Shown: positions 55,515 through 63,266 of the stretch, one piece after another
Layout of the letters: every line of letters begins with the position of its first letter
How positions within the stretch are numbered: the stretch's first letter is position 1
DNA from: Aquipuribacter sp051216895
GTDB taxonomy: Bacteria; Actinomycetota; Actinomycetes; Actinomycetales; JBBAYJ01
Direction of reading: 5' to 3'
Assembly: GCF_051216895.1 (NCBI RefSeq)
Contig: NZ_JBPKAO010000010.1
Location: 62,001-126,000 of the forward strand
DNA length: 64,000 bases
Notes under the pieces: generated by a model
The model's input: the letters and a program-made list of their open reading frames with translations, nothing else
Databases searched by the model: none
What the model was told of the DNA's origin: nothing
Translations under genes and position numbers: made by a program

Positions 55515-56417
55515 ATGACCGCACCAGCGACCGACCGTCCGGACGTCCGTGGCGTCGACGCCCCCCGGGGTCACGCCGGCCGAGCGCGGCGCGGGCTCAC
55601 CGTCAAGGCGGTCCTGCGCTACACCGTCCTCGTCCTGCTGGCGATCGTCTTCGTCAGCCCCCTGCTGTTCATGCTGGTCACGTCGTTCAAGACGCGGGTC
55701 GAGGCGGGCGGCATCCCGCCGACCTGGATCCCGAACCCGTTCACCACGCAGGCCTACGAGGCGATCTTCAGCAGCTCGGCCACCCCGGTGCTGCGCTGGT
55801 TCGCGAACAGCATGATCGCGGCCGCGGCCCACGCCGCGCTCGTGGTCACCACGGCGGCCCTCGCGGCCTACCCGCTGGCGCGGATGGAGTTCCGCGGCAA
55901 GAAGCTCGTCTTCGGGCTCATCATCGCGACGCTCTTCGTCCCGCCGGTCATCCTGATCATCCCCAACTACCTCATCGTCGGGGAGCTGCGCTGGCTCAAC
56001 ACCCTGCTCGCGGTCATCGTGCCCACGGCCGCCAGCGCCTTCGGCGTCTTCTTCCTGCGGCAGTTCTTCCTCGGCATCCCCGTCGAGCTCGAGGAGGCCG
56101 CGCGGATCGACGGCGCCGGCAAGTGGCGGATCTTCTGGCAGATCCTCCTGCCGCTGTCACGCCCGGCGCTGGTGACGCTGGCCATGCTGGCGTTCCTCAG
56201 CAACTGGAACGACTTCCTGTGGCCGGTGTACGTGCTCTTCAGCCCGGAGATCCAGACGCTGCCCGCGGGCCTGTCGACGTTGCAGTCGGCCAACGCGGTC
56301 CGCTACGACCTGCTGATGGCGGGCGCGGTGGTGGCGAGCGTGCCGGTGCTGGTCCTGTTCGTCTTCGCGCAGCGCTTCATCATCGAGGGCGTGTCCAGGT
56401 CCGGCGTCAAGGGCTGA
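55515..56417 (+). CDS. Sugar ABC transporter permease, MalG-like
   Basis: A 300-residue permease pairing with the previous gene. Six membrane segments start at YTVLVLLAIVFVSPLLFML (about residue 37); the EAA motif is EEAARIDGAGKWRIFWQIL (about residue 195) and the MalG-type segment AFLSNWNDFLWPVYVLF follows. The gene ends the operon; a strong 18-bp stem-loop lies 30 bp downstream. Confidence 0.93.
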   Translation: MTAPATDRPDVRGVDAPRGHAGRARRGLTVKAVLRYTVLVLLAIVFVSPLLFMLVTSFKTRVEAGGIPPTWIPNPFTTQAYEAIFSSSATPVLRWFANSMIAAAAHAALVVTTAALAAYPLARMEFRGKKLVFGLIIATLFVPPVILIIPNYLIVGELRWLNTLLAVIVPTAASAFGVFFLRQFFLGIPVELEEAARIDGAGKWRIFWQILLPLSRPALVTLAMLAFLSNWNDFLWPVYVLFSPEIQTLPAGLSTLQSANAVRYDLLMAGAVVASVPVLVLFVFAQRFIIEGVSRSGVKG

Positions 56418-56447
56418 CACCGGGCTGAGGTCCTGGTCGCGCGAGAC

Positions 56448-56488
56448 GACCGCCGCCCGCCCGGGACGACCCCGGGCGGGCGGCGGTC
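56448..56488. terminator. 18-bp-stem hairpin between convergent operons
   Basis: Perfect arms at 56448-56465 and 56471-56488 (GACCGCCGCCCGCCCGGG and its complement) around the 5-nt loop ACGAC, with outer GAGAC/GTCTC extending the stem after a gap. It stands between the ABC operon and the convergent GH43 lipoprotein gene, and can serve both directions. No clear T-tract, as often in very GC-rich genomes. Confidence 0.75.
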
Positions 56489-56518
56489 TGCGGTGTCTCG
56501 GTCGAGGCGCCGGAGCGG

Positions 56519-57559
56519 TCAGTCGAGCCGCACGACCGGCTCGCCGTCGACCCAGTCCAGCGGTGCGACGTGCATGCCCCGGTAGGTGATGGCGTCGTCC
56601 CAGGAGTGGAACACCAGCACGTCGGACCCGTCGGGCGCGACCACGACGTCCTGCCCGCCCGGCCCGATCAGCTCGCCGTCGGCCAGGTCGGTGCTCAGCA
56701 GCGGCTCGGGGTGCTTGGTCCACGGGCCCGCCACCGCGTCGGCCGTCGCGTAACCGGTCGCGTACTGCTCGCCGTAGTAGCCGTTGGCGGAGTAGAGGAG
56801 CACGTAGCGGCCCTCGCGCTCGATCAGGGTCGGCGCCTCCACGAGATCGCCCTCCCAGGCCAGGTCCTGCCTTAGGAGCGGCACGGGGTCGCCGGCCAGG
56901 CTCAGCAGGTCCTCGGCGAGCGGGGCGGCGTAGAGCCAGGTGTCGAACCCGCAGCAGTTGCCGTCGTTCTTCCACAGCAGGTACGTGGTGCCGTCGTCGT
57001 CGACGAACGTCGAGGCGTCGATGGCGCCGCCGGTGTCCTCGGGGCAGAGCAGCATCCCGCCGCCCTGGACCTCGAACGGGCCCAGCGGGTCCTGCGACGT
57101 GGCCACCGCGATGCACTGCAGCGAGGCCGAGAAGCTGGTCGCGGTCGCCCACATGACGAACGTGCCGTCCGCGCGGCGGGTGACCTCGGGGGCCCAGGTC
57201 TTGCCCGGGACGACCCAGCTCGGCAGCGTCGGCAGGGCGTCGCCCTGCAGCAGGTCCCACTCCACGAGGTCCGTGCTGGTCGCGACCCGGACGTTCGTAC
57301 GGCCGTGGTTGGTGGCGTAGGCGTAGTAGGTGCCGTCGACCTCGAGCACGTCCGGGTCGGGGAAGTCGTCGGCGATGACGGCGGTCCCCACGTCGGGGCC
57401 GTCGTCGCCGTCGGGGCTGTCCTCGTCGCCGGTCGGCCCGGCGGCGGCCGCGCTCGTGGCGGCACCGGACTGCTCGTCGTCCGGGTTCGGGGCGCCGCCG
57501 CAGGCCGACGTGACCAGGAGCCCGGCTAGCACGGTGGGGGCGAGCGGGCTGCGCCTCAC
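56519..57559 (-). CDS. GH43-family lipoprotein
   Basis: A 346-residue lipid-anchored extracytoplasmic enzyme. The signal ends at LLVTSACGG (lipid Cys near residue 20) followed by an acidic Ser/Gly/Asp linker (about 25-58). The GH43 fold starts with the catalytic Asp in DDFPDPDVLEVDGTYYAYAT, has GGAIDASTFVDDDGTTYLLW and the acid Glu in LVEAPTLIEREGRYVLLYS. GTG 57559 overlaps the galT stop by 4 bp, so it is co-transcribed behind galT. Acts on arabinosides or galactosides released from polysaccharide at the cell surface; linkage unknown. Confidence 0.87.
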   Translation of the reverse strand: MRRSPLAPTVLAGLLVTSACGGAPNPDDEQSGAATSAAAAGPTGDEDSPDGDDGPDVGTAVIADDFPDPDVLEVDGTYYAYATNHGRTNVRVATSTDLVEWDLLQGDALPTLPSWVVPGKTWAPEVTRRADGTFVMWATATSFSASLQCIAVATSQDPLGPFEVQGGGMLLCPEDTGGAIDASTFVDDDGTTYLLWKNDGNCCGFDTWLYAAPLAEDLLSLAGDPVPLLRQDLAWEGDLVEAPTLIEREGRYVLLYSANGYYGEQYATGYATADAVAGPWTKHPEPLLSTDLADGELIGPGGQDVVVAPDGSDVLVFHSWDDAITYRGMHVAPLDWVDGEPVVRLD

Positions 57560-58641
57560 TCGCCCTTCTCCCGCAGCAGGGCGGCCGTGCGCTCCGGCGA
57601 CACGTCGTTGACGAAGGCCCCGTAGGCGGCCTCGGACCCGGCGAGGTACTTCAGCCGGGTGGGTGCGCGCCGGATGGACGTGATCTGCAGGTGCAGCGCG
57701 AGCAGGTCCCGACCGGCGTGGACGGGGGCCTGGTGCCAGGCCGAGATGTACGGCAGGGGCACGTCGAACAACCGGTCGAGCCGGCCCAGCAGGTCCAGGT
57801 AGAGCCCCGCGAAGTCGCGCTGCTCGTCGTCGGTCAGGTCGGCCAGGTCGGCCACCCGCCGGTGCGGGCGCACGTGGACCTCCACCGGCCAGCGCGACGC
57901 CGCGGGCACGTAGGCGGCCCAGTGGGCGCTGTCGAGCACCACGCGCTCGCCGCTGGACAGCTCGGCCTCGAGCAGGGCGGAGTGCAGGTCCCGACCGGTC
58001 CGGTCGCGGTACCGCTCGGCCGCGCGCAGCATCCTCGCGGTGCGCTCCGGCACGAACGGGTAGGCGTACAGCTGTCCGTGCGGGTGGCTCAGGGTGACGC
58101 CGATCTCCTCGCCGCGGTTCTCGAACGGCGCCACGAGCTGGACCCCCGGCAGCGCCGACAGCTCGCGGGTGCGGTCGGCCCACGCCTGCATGACGGTCCG
58201 GACCCGCGTCGGCGACAGCTGGGCGAACGACGTGCTGTGCTCGTCGGTGAAGCAGACGACCTCGCACCGGCCGGTGCCGGCCCGGCGCGGGAACAGCTCC
58301 AGACCGTCGACGGTGGGGTCGGGGTCGGGAGCGGTCGACGCCAGCGAGGGGAACCGGTTCTCGAACACGACGACGTCGTAGGCCGGGGCGGGCACCTCGG
58401 TGGCGCGGGCCGGCGTGCTCGGGCACAGCGGGCACTGGTCGGTGGGCGGTAGGTGCGTGCGGGTCTGCCGGTGCGCGGCCAGCACCACCCAGTCGTCGAC
58501 GAGCGGGTCGTGGCGCAGCTCCGGGGCGGGGTCCGTGGGCGGCAGCGCCCGGGTGTCGGCGACCGAGCGGTCGCGACCCGGCTGGTCGTCGAAGAAGAAC
58601 AGCTCTCGGCCGTCCGACAGGTGCATGGGGGTGCGGTTCAC
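57556..58641 (-). CDS. galT: Galactose-1-phosphate uridylyltransferase
   Basis: Leloir-pathway enzyme moving UMP between UDP-glucose and galactose-1-phosphate. The 361-residue protein shows DPLVDDWVVLAAHRQTRTH, zinc cysteines in CPLCPS (about residue 71), FENRFPSL, the catalytic His in LSHPHGQLYAYPF (about residue 189) and the C-terminal EVHVRPHR and HLQITSIRR. GTG 58641 is the start. A LacI-like operator 52 bp upstream ties it to the arabinoside regulator, suggesting the substrate carries galactose as well as arabinose (for example arabinogalactan). Confidence 0.92.
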   Translation of the reverse strand: MNRTPMHLSDGRELFFFDDQPGRDRSVADTRALPPTDPAPELRHDPLVDDWVVLAAHRQTRTHLPPTDQCPLCPSTPARATEVPAPAYDVVVFENRFPSLASTAPDPDPTVDGLELFPRRAGTGRCEVVCFTDEHSTSFAQLSPTRVRTVMQAWADRTRELSALPGVQLVAPFENRGEEIGVTLSHPHGQLYAYPFVPERTARMLRAAERYRDRTGRDLHSALLEAELSSGERVVLDSAHWAAYVPAASRWPVEVHVRPHRRVADLADLTDDEQRDFAGLYLDLLGRLDRLFDVPLPYISAWHQAPVHAGRDLLALHLQITSIRRAPTRLKYLAGSEAAYGAFVNDVSPERTAALLREKGE

Positions 58642-58692
58642 GAGCGTCGTCGCTCCTCGTCCGGGGGTACCTGGCTCGCCACGATGCCAGGG

Positions 58693-58710
58693 CTTTGCAA
58701 CGTTGTAAAG
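58693..58710. promoter_or_regulatory. LacI operator-like palindrome upstream of galT
   Basis: CTTTGCAACGTTGTAAAG is an 18-bp palindrome with one mismatched pair and the central CG typical of LacI-family operators. The half-site TTTACAAC matches those near 48319 and 51456. It is the best-formed of the sites and suits control of galT and the GH43 lipoprotein gene. Confidence 0.78.
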
Positions 58711-58736
58711 ACCCGGCGAAGGCTGACGACGCGGCC

Positions 58737-59192
58737 CTAGGCGAACGTGACCCAGATGTTCTTGGTGGCGTCGGTCGTGTACCAGCCGACGTCCAGGGAC
58801 AGGTGCCGGGCCAGGTGGAGGCCCAGACCTCCTTCGCCCGGCGCCCGGACCCCGGCGTAGGCCGGAGCGGTGCCGGTGTCGTGGTCGGCGACCTCCAGCA
58901 GCCATGTCGGCGCCGCCTGACGCAGCCACACCTCGGTGGGTGGTCGGCCGTGCGTGAGCGCGTTGGCCGCGAGCTCGGAGGCGATGAGGACGATCTTGGA
59001 CGCGACGCTGTCCCGGTCCTGGCCGATCGTGATGCCGCCCGCCAGCAGGACCTCGGCGAGCTGGTTCCGGAACGGTGACAGCTCGGACGTCGCGTGCAGC
59101 GTCCACGCCCGGACGGTGCGGAACCCCTCCGGTGGGGTGGAGGTGCGCAGCCCGCCGTCGAACCCGTCGATGTCCAGCTCGTCGTCCGTCAC
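58737..59192 (-). CDS. RsbW-like ATP-binding protein (anti-sigma-factor-type kinase)
   Basis: A 151-residue GHKL ATPase domain resembling anti-sigma kinases of the RsbW/SpoIIAB type. The N box is ELAANALTHGRPPTEVWL (about residue 76), the G1-like motif DHDTG, and the lid GEGGLGLHLARHLSLDVGW. The first 25 residues are acidic. Such proteins phosphorylate anti-sigma antagonists; the SpoIIE-type phosphatase at 46-47 kb could be a counterpart, though no sigma factor or STAS gene is adjacent. GTG start 59192. Confidence 0.85.
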   Translation of the reverse strand: MTDDELDIDGFDGGLRTSTPPEGFRTVRAWTLHATSELSPFRNQLAEVLLAGGITIGQDRDSVASKIVLIASELAANALTHGRPPTEVWLRQAAPTWLLEVADHDTGTAPAYAGVRAPGEGGLGLHLARHLSLDVGWYTTDATKNIWVTFA

Positions 59193-59236
59193 GACACACC
59201 CCCTCGTCCGGGACCCACCCTGGCACGGGTCGCGGG

Positions 59237-60622
59237 TCAGTCCCGAGCCGGTGGGAGCGTGAGGCGGGCGACGGTGCCGCCGCCGTCCCGCGGCCGCAGG
59301 TCGGCCCGGCCGCCGTGGCGCTCGGCCACGTCACGGACGATGGCGAGCCCCAGGCCGCTGCCGGCCAGCCCGCGCGCCTGCGGGGAGCGCCAGAACCGGT
59401 CGAAGGCGTGCGTGACGGTGGTGTCGTCGACCCCCGGACCCCGGTCGGCGACCTCGACCGTGCCGTCGGCCAGGGTGACGTCGACCGTGCTCGAGGCGGG
59501 CGAGAACTTGAGCGCGTTGTCGAGCAGGTTGACCAGGGCCCGCTCGACCGCCTCCCGGTCGCCGAGGACCGCCCACGGCTCGCCGGCGACCTCGACGCGC
59601 TGGGCCCCTCGCCGGGAGGCCCGGTCGACGGCGCGCTCGAGGACGTCGGCCAGGTCGAACCGCTCGGGGTCGGGCTCCGGTGCGTCGTCGGCCAGCTCGA
59701 CCAGCTCGTCGACGAGGACGGACAGCTCGACCAGCTGCGCGGACACGCTGAGCAGCAGCTCCGAGCGGTCGACGGCGGGCAGCGCCCGCCCGCTGCGTTC
59801 GCTGAGCGCCAGCAGCTCCAGGTTGGTGCGCAGGCTCGTGAGGGGGGTCCGGAGCTCGTGACCGGCGTCGACGATGAGCTGCTGCTGCCGGGCGCGGGAG
59901 ACGCGGAGGGCCTCGGTCATGCGGTTGAACGCGGTGGACAGCCGGGCGACCTCGTCGTCGCCGGACACCGGCAGGGGGACCGAGAGGTCCTGCGTCCGGG
60001 CGACGTCCTCGACCGCCCCGGTGAGACGGTCGAGGGGACGCAGGCCGGAGCGGGCGACCAGGTAGCCGGCCAGCACCGAGGTCAGGGCACCGAGCAGCGT
60101 GACGACGACGAGGACCACGCCGAGCTGGCGCAGCGTGGCGTCGACCTCGGTGAGGTCACGGACGACGAGCAGGGCGTAGCCCTCCTCGAGGTGCACGGCC
60201 CTCACGCGGACGTGCGTGCCGTCGGCCGCGCGGTCGTCGCGCAGCTCGCCGGGCCCGGGCTCGGCGGCCAGGGCCACGTCGTCACCGGTCGGTGCGACCT
60301 GGAGTCCTCCGGCCGCGGTGCACGTGGACCCGTCGGCCCGGACCAGCTGGACCGAGCCGAGCCAGGAGGACGGCTCGCGGGTCTGCCCTCCCACGCCGCA
60401 CAGCGCCTCGGGCCCGCCGGGCGGGGACGGTCCGTCCTCGACCGACAGGTCCGACGGGCGGTCGACGCCGACGAGGGCGCTGTCGACCTGGGCGCGCAGG
60501 GTGCGGTCGGTGGCGGCCCACGCGGCCACGCTGACCGCGGCGACCGCGACGCTGACCGCGACGGCGGTGAGCAGGGCCAGCCGCCCCCCGAGGCTCGACG
60601 TCCAGCGAGGTCGTCGGGTCAC
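59237..60622 (-). CDS. Two-component sensor histidine kinase, MprB-like
   Basis: A 461-residue sensor with an N-terminal membrane segment (about residues 12-34), an extracytoplasmic sensor containing two cysteines (about 75-95), a second segment (about 165-190), a HAMP domain, the H box DAGHELRTPLTSLRTN (about residue 240), the N box NLLDNALKFSP, G1 VADRGPGV and G2 GSGLGLAIVRDV. The GTG at 60622 overlaps the response-regulator stop by 4 bp. Probably senses the envelope and controls the divergent lipoprotein/ABC operon. Confidence 0.92.
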   Translation of the reverse strand: MTRRPRWTSSLGGRLALLTAVAVSVAVAAVSVAAWAATDRTLRAQVDSALVGVDRPSDLSVEDGPSPPGGPEALCGVGGQTREPSSWLGSVQLVRADGSTCTAAGGLQVAPTGDDVALAAEPGPGELRDDRAADGTHVRVRAVHLEEGYALLVVRDLTEVDATLRQLGVVLVVVTLLGALTSVLAGYLVARSGLRPLDRLTGAVEDVARTQDLSVPLPVSGDDEVARLSTAFNRMTEALRVSRARQQQLIVDAGHELRTPLTSLRTNLELLALSERSGRALPAVDRSELLLSVSAQLVELSVLVDELVELADDAPEPDPERFDLADVLERAVDRASRRGAQRVEVAGEPWAVLGDREAVERALVNLLDNALKFSPASSTVDVTLADGTVEVADRGPGVDDTTVTHAFDRFWRSPQARGLAGSGLGLAIVRDVAERHGGRADLRPRDGGGTVARLTLPPARD

Positions 60623-61308
60623 GCCGGTGGCCGCAGGACGTAGCCGACGCCCCGCACGTTGTGCAGCAGCCGGGGGAGCCCGCCGGCCTCGGTCTTGCGG
60701 CGCAGGTAGCCGACGTACACCTCGAGCAGGTTGGTGCCGGGGTCGAAGTCGTAGCCCCACACCTCGCGCATCAGGTGCTCGCGGGTGAGGACCTTGCGTG
60801 GGGCGGCGAGGAAGACCGCGAGCAGCTCGAACTCCGTGCGCGTGAGCACGACGGGCCGCCCTGCCCGCGTCACGTCCCGGCTGGTGCGGTCCAGGCGCAG
60901 GTCGTCGACCTCGAGGACGTCGGTGGAGACCGCCGCCTGCGCCCGCCGCCGCAGCAGGGCCCGGGTCCGGGCCAGGAGCTCCTCCAGCGCGAACGGCTTG
61001 GGCAGGTAGTCGTCGGCGCCCACGTCCAGCCCGGTCACCCGGTCCCGGGTGCCCCCGCGGGCGGTGAGCATGAGGACGGGGACGTCCTGCCCGGAGCCCC
61101 GCAGCCGACGGCAGACGTCGAGACCGTCGATGCCGGGCAGCTGCAGGTCCAGCACGACGAGCCCGGGGTGGAAGCGCTCGACGGCGAGCAGCGCCTGCTC
61201 CCCGTCGGCGGCGGTCCTGACCTCGTAGCCCTCGAACGCGAGGCTCCGCCGCAGGCTGTCGCGGACGGCCGGGTCGTCGTCCACGACCAGGACCACGGCG
61301 GCGCTCAC
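60619..61308 (-). CDS. OmpR-family response regulator, MprA-like
   Basis: A 229-residue regulator with an intact receiver: acidic pair in VVDDDPAVRDSL, phospho-acceptor Asp in LVVLDLQLPGIDG (about residue 52), Thr in LMLTARG and Lys in DYLPKPF. The C-terminal winged helix shows LTRTEFELLAVFLAAPRKVLTREHLM and VYVGYLRRKTE. GTG start 61308; first gene of the two-component operon and divergent from the lipoprotein gene across 162 bp that contain a nested dyad, a likely binding site. Confidence 0.94.
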   Translation of the reverse strand: MSAAVVLVVDDDPAVRDSLRRSLAFEGYEVRTAADGEQALLAVERFHPGLVVLDLQLPGIDGLDVCRRLRGSGQDVPVLMLTARGGTRDRVTGLDVGADDYLPKPFALEELLARTRALLRRRAQAAVSTDVLEVDDLRLDRTSRDVTRAGRPVVLTRTEFELLAVFLAAPRKVLTREHLMREVWGYDFDPGTNLLEVYVGYLRRKTEAGGLPRLLHNVRGVGYVLRPPA

Positions 61309-61385
61309 CCGACCACCGGGGCCTCGGGTCGGTCCGGGGACTGACGTCGTCGAGGCAGGTCCACGAGGCCAGGGTGGCCCCGGTT

Positions 61386-61448
61386 CCTGGGAGGAGGGTG
61401 AGAGGGCCCTCACGGTCCTCTCACCCGTTCCTGCGCGTTCCTCCCAGG
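61386..61448. promoter_or_regulatory. Nested dyads between the two-component system and the efflux operon
   Basis: Outer 10-bp arms CCTGGGAGGA (61386-61395) and TCCTCCCAGG (61439-61448) enclose inner 8-bp arms GGTGAGAG (61397-61404) and CTCTCACC (61418-61425); a perfect GAGGGCCCTC lies at 61402-61411. CTCAC also recurs with 11-bp spacing, as in OmpR-family sites. A likely control region for both divergent units. Confidence 0.6.
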
Positions 61449-61470
61449 TGGGCCGACCACGGTCGAGGGC

Positions 61471-62154
61471 ATGACCACGACCAGGACCACACCCGGCACG
61501 ATCGCGCGGCGGGCCGCCGCGGTGCCCGCCCTGCTCCTCACCGTCGCCTTCCTGCTGACCGGGTGCGGCGGCAGCGGCGAGGACGACCCCGGCGTCGCCA
61601 GCCTCGACCAGCCCTCCGGCGGCGCCGCCGACGACACCTCGGCGGGCGGCTCGTCCACCCCGGCGGACGTGGAGGCCGAGCTCCTCGCCTACGTCGAGTG
61701 CCTGCGCGGGGAGGGCCTCGACGTCCCCGACCCGACCGTGGACGCCGAGGGCGACCTCCAGATGGGAGGGCCGGGTGCCGGCGGCGGGGGACCTGGTGGC
61801 GGGGGTGCCGGTGGCGGGGGCGCCGGCGGCGGGGGCGGAGGCCCGGCCGGGGACCCCGAAGCGTTCCAGGCGGCGATGGAGGTCTGCGGTGACGTCCCCG
61901 AGGGCGCGGTGGGTGGCCCTGGTGAGGTGGACTCCGCGGAGTTCGAGGACGCCGCGCTCGCCTTCGCGGAGTGCATGCGCGAGGCCGGCATCGACGTGGG
62001 TGACCCCGACCTGGGCGGCGGTGGGCCCGGGGCCGGTGGCGGGGGCGGTGACGGTGGCCCGTTCGGTGACCTCGACATGGAGGACCCCGCGGTGCAGGAG
62101 GCGCTCGAGGCCTGCCAGCAGGTGTTCGCGGACGCCGGGATGGGGCAGCCGTGA
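61471..62154 (+). CDS. Lipoprotein with duplicated EC(L/M)R motif and glycine linkers
   Basis: A 227-residue lipoprotein: signal with basic start and lipobox LLTGC (Cys near residue 31), then a Ser/Gly/Asp linker. Two related segments follow: AYVECLRGEGLDVPDP (about 74-89) and AFAECMREAGIDVGDP (about 165-180), each followed by a second Cys (EVCGDV, EACQQV) and separated by a stretch of almost pure glycine. Proteins of this type precede membrane-fusion and ABC genes in actinobacteria, but their job is unknown. The stop overlaps the next start (GTGA). First gene of the divergent operon. Confidence 0.78.
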   Translation: MTTTRTTPGTIARRAAAVPALLLTVAFLLTGCGGSGEDDPGVASLDQPSGGAADDTSAGGSSTPADVEAELLAYVECLRGEGLDVPDPTVDAEGDLQMGGPGAGGGGPGGGGAGGGGAGGGGGGPAGDPEAFQAAMEVCGDVPEGAVGGPGEVDSAEFEDAALAFAECMREAGIDVGDPDLGGGGPGAGGGGGDGGPFGDLDMEDPAVQEALEACQQVFADAGMGQP

Positions 62155-63266
62155 CCGCCGGCACGGCCCGCGTCCGGGCCGCCGTCGCGGGGGTGGTGGT
62201 GCTGGGCGTCGTCGCGGTCCTCGCGGTGCTGCTCCTCACGGTGAGCTCGAGCGACGCCGGGACCGGGACGACCGACGGCACCGCGACGGGCGATGCGTCC
62301 GCGGCCGCGGCGCAGGACGCGGGACCTGCCACTGCGGTCGCGGAGGTGCGGGACCTGGTCGTCCTGGACGAGCTCGAGGGCGAGATCGGCTTCGGCGACG
62401 CGTACGACGTGGCGGCAGCCCGGGAGGGGACGGTGACGAGCGTCGCCCCGGAGGGGGAGACGGTGGGCAGCGGGTCCGTCCTGCTGGAGGTCGACACCGA
62501 GCCCACCGTGCTGCTGCGCGGGGAGGTCCCCGCCTACCGCGCCCTGGACGTCGACTCCTCCGACGGTGAGGACGTGCAGCAGCTGGAGCAGGCGCTGGTC
62601 GACCTCGGCCTCGGCGACGGCGTCACCGTGGACGAGGAGTTCACCGACGAGACCGCCGACGCCGTCGAGCGGTGGGAGACCGACCTGGGTCGCGCCGACC
62701 CTGATGGCACCGTGGCCCTCGGCGACGTGGTGTTCACGACGGCCGACGTCCGCGTGCAGCGGGTGCTGGGCGGCCCCGGGACCCGGGTCCAGGCCGCCAC
62801 GACGGTGCTGGAGGTGACCGCCACCGAGCGGGTCGTCACCCTGGCCGTGAGCACCCGCACCGCGGACCGGCTCAGCCCGGGCACGACGGCCGAGGTCACG
62901 CTGCCGGACGGAGGGGTCACGACCGCGACGGTCCGCTCCGTCGCCGCCGGGGCCGAGACGGACCCCGCGGACCCCGACGCCGAGGCGACGGTCGCGGTCG
63001 AGCTCGGTCTGGACGACCCCGAGGCGGCTGCGGCCTGGGACTCCGGCACCGTCGACGTACGGGTCGAGCGGTCCCGCACCGAGCAGGCGACCGCCGTCCC
63101 GGTGGAGGCGCTGCTCGCCCTGGCCGAGGGCGGCTACGCCCTGGAGGTGGTCGGCGGTGCGACGACCACCCTGGTGGCCGTCGAGGTCGGCACCGTCGCC
63201 GACGGCTGGGTGGAGGTCACCGGCGACGGCGTCCAGGCCGGCACGGTCGTCGTGGTGCCGGCATGA
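62151..63266 (+). CDS. Membrane-fusion-type efflux protein with peptidoglycan-binding-like domain
   Basis: A 371-residue protein with one N-terminal membrane anchor (about residues 10-32), then a HlyD/RND-like adaptor: a lipoyl-type half (AAREGTVTSVAPEGETVGSG, LLEVDTEPTVLLRGEVPAYR), an inserted peptidoglycan-binding-1-like segment (about 138-190, VQQLEQALVDLGLGDGVTVDEEFTDE in register) and beta-barrel strands to the C-terminus. It links the ABC exporter to the envelope. GTG start overlaps the lipoprotein stop; ATGA overlap to the ATPase follows. Confidence 0.85.
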   Translation: MTAGTARVRAAVAGVVVLGVVAVLAVLLLTVSSSDAGTGTTDGTATGDASAAAAQDAGPATAVAEVRDLVVLDELEGEIGFGDAYDVAAAREGTVTSVAPEGETVGSGSVLLEVDTEPTVLLRGEVPAYRALDVDSSDGEDVQQLEQALVDLGLGDGVTVDEEFTDETADAVERWETDLGRADPDGTVALGDVVFTTADVRVQRVLGGPGTRVQAATTVLEVTATERVVTLAVSTRTADRLSPGTTAEVTLPDGGVTTATVRSVAAGAETDPADPDAEATVAVELGLDDPEAAAAWDSGTVDVRVERSRTEQATAVPVEALLALAEGGYALEVVGGATTTLVAVEVGTVADGWVEVTGDGVQAGTVVVVPA

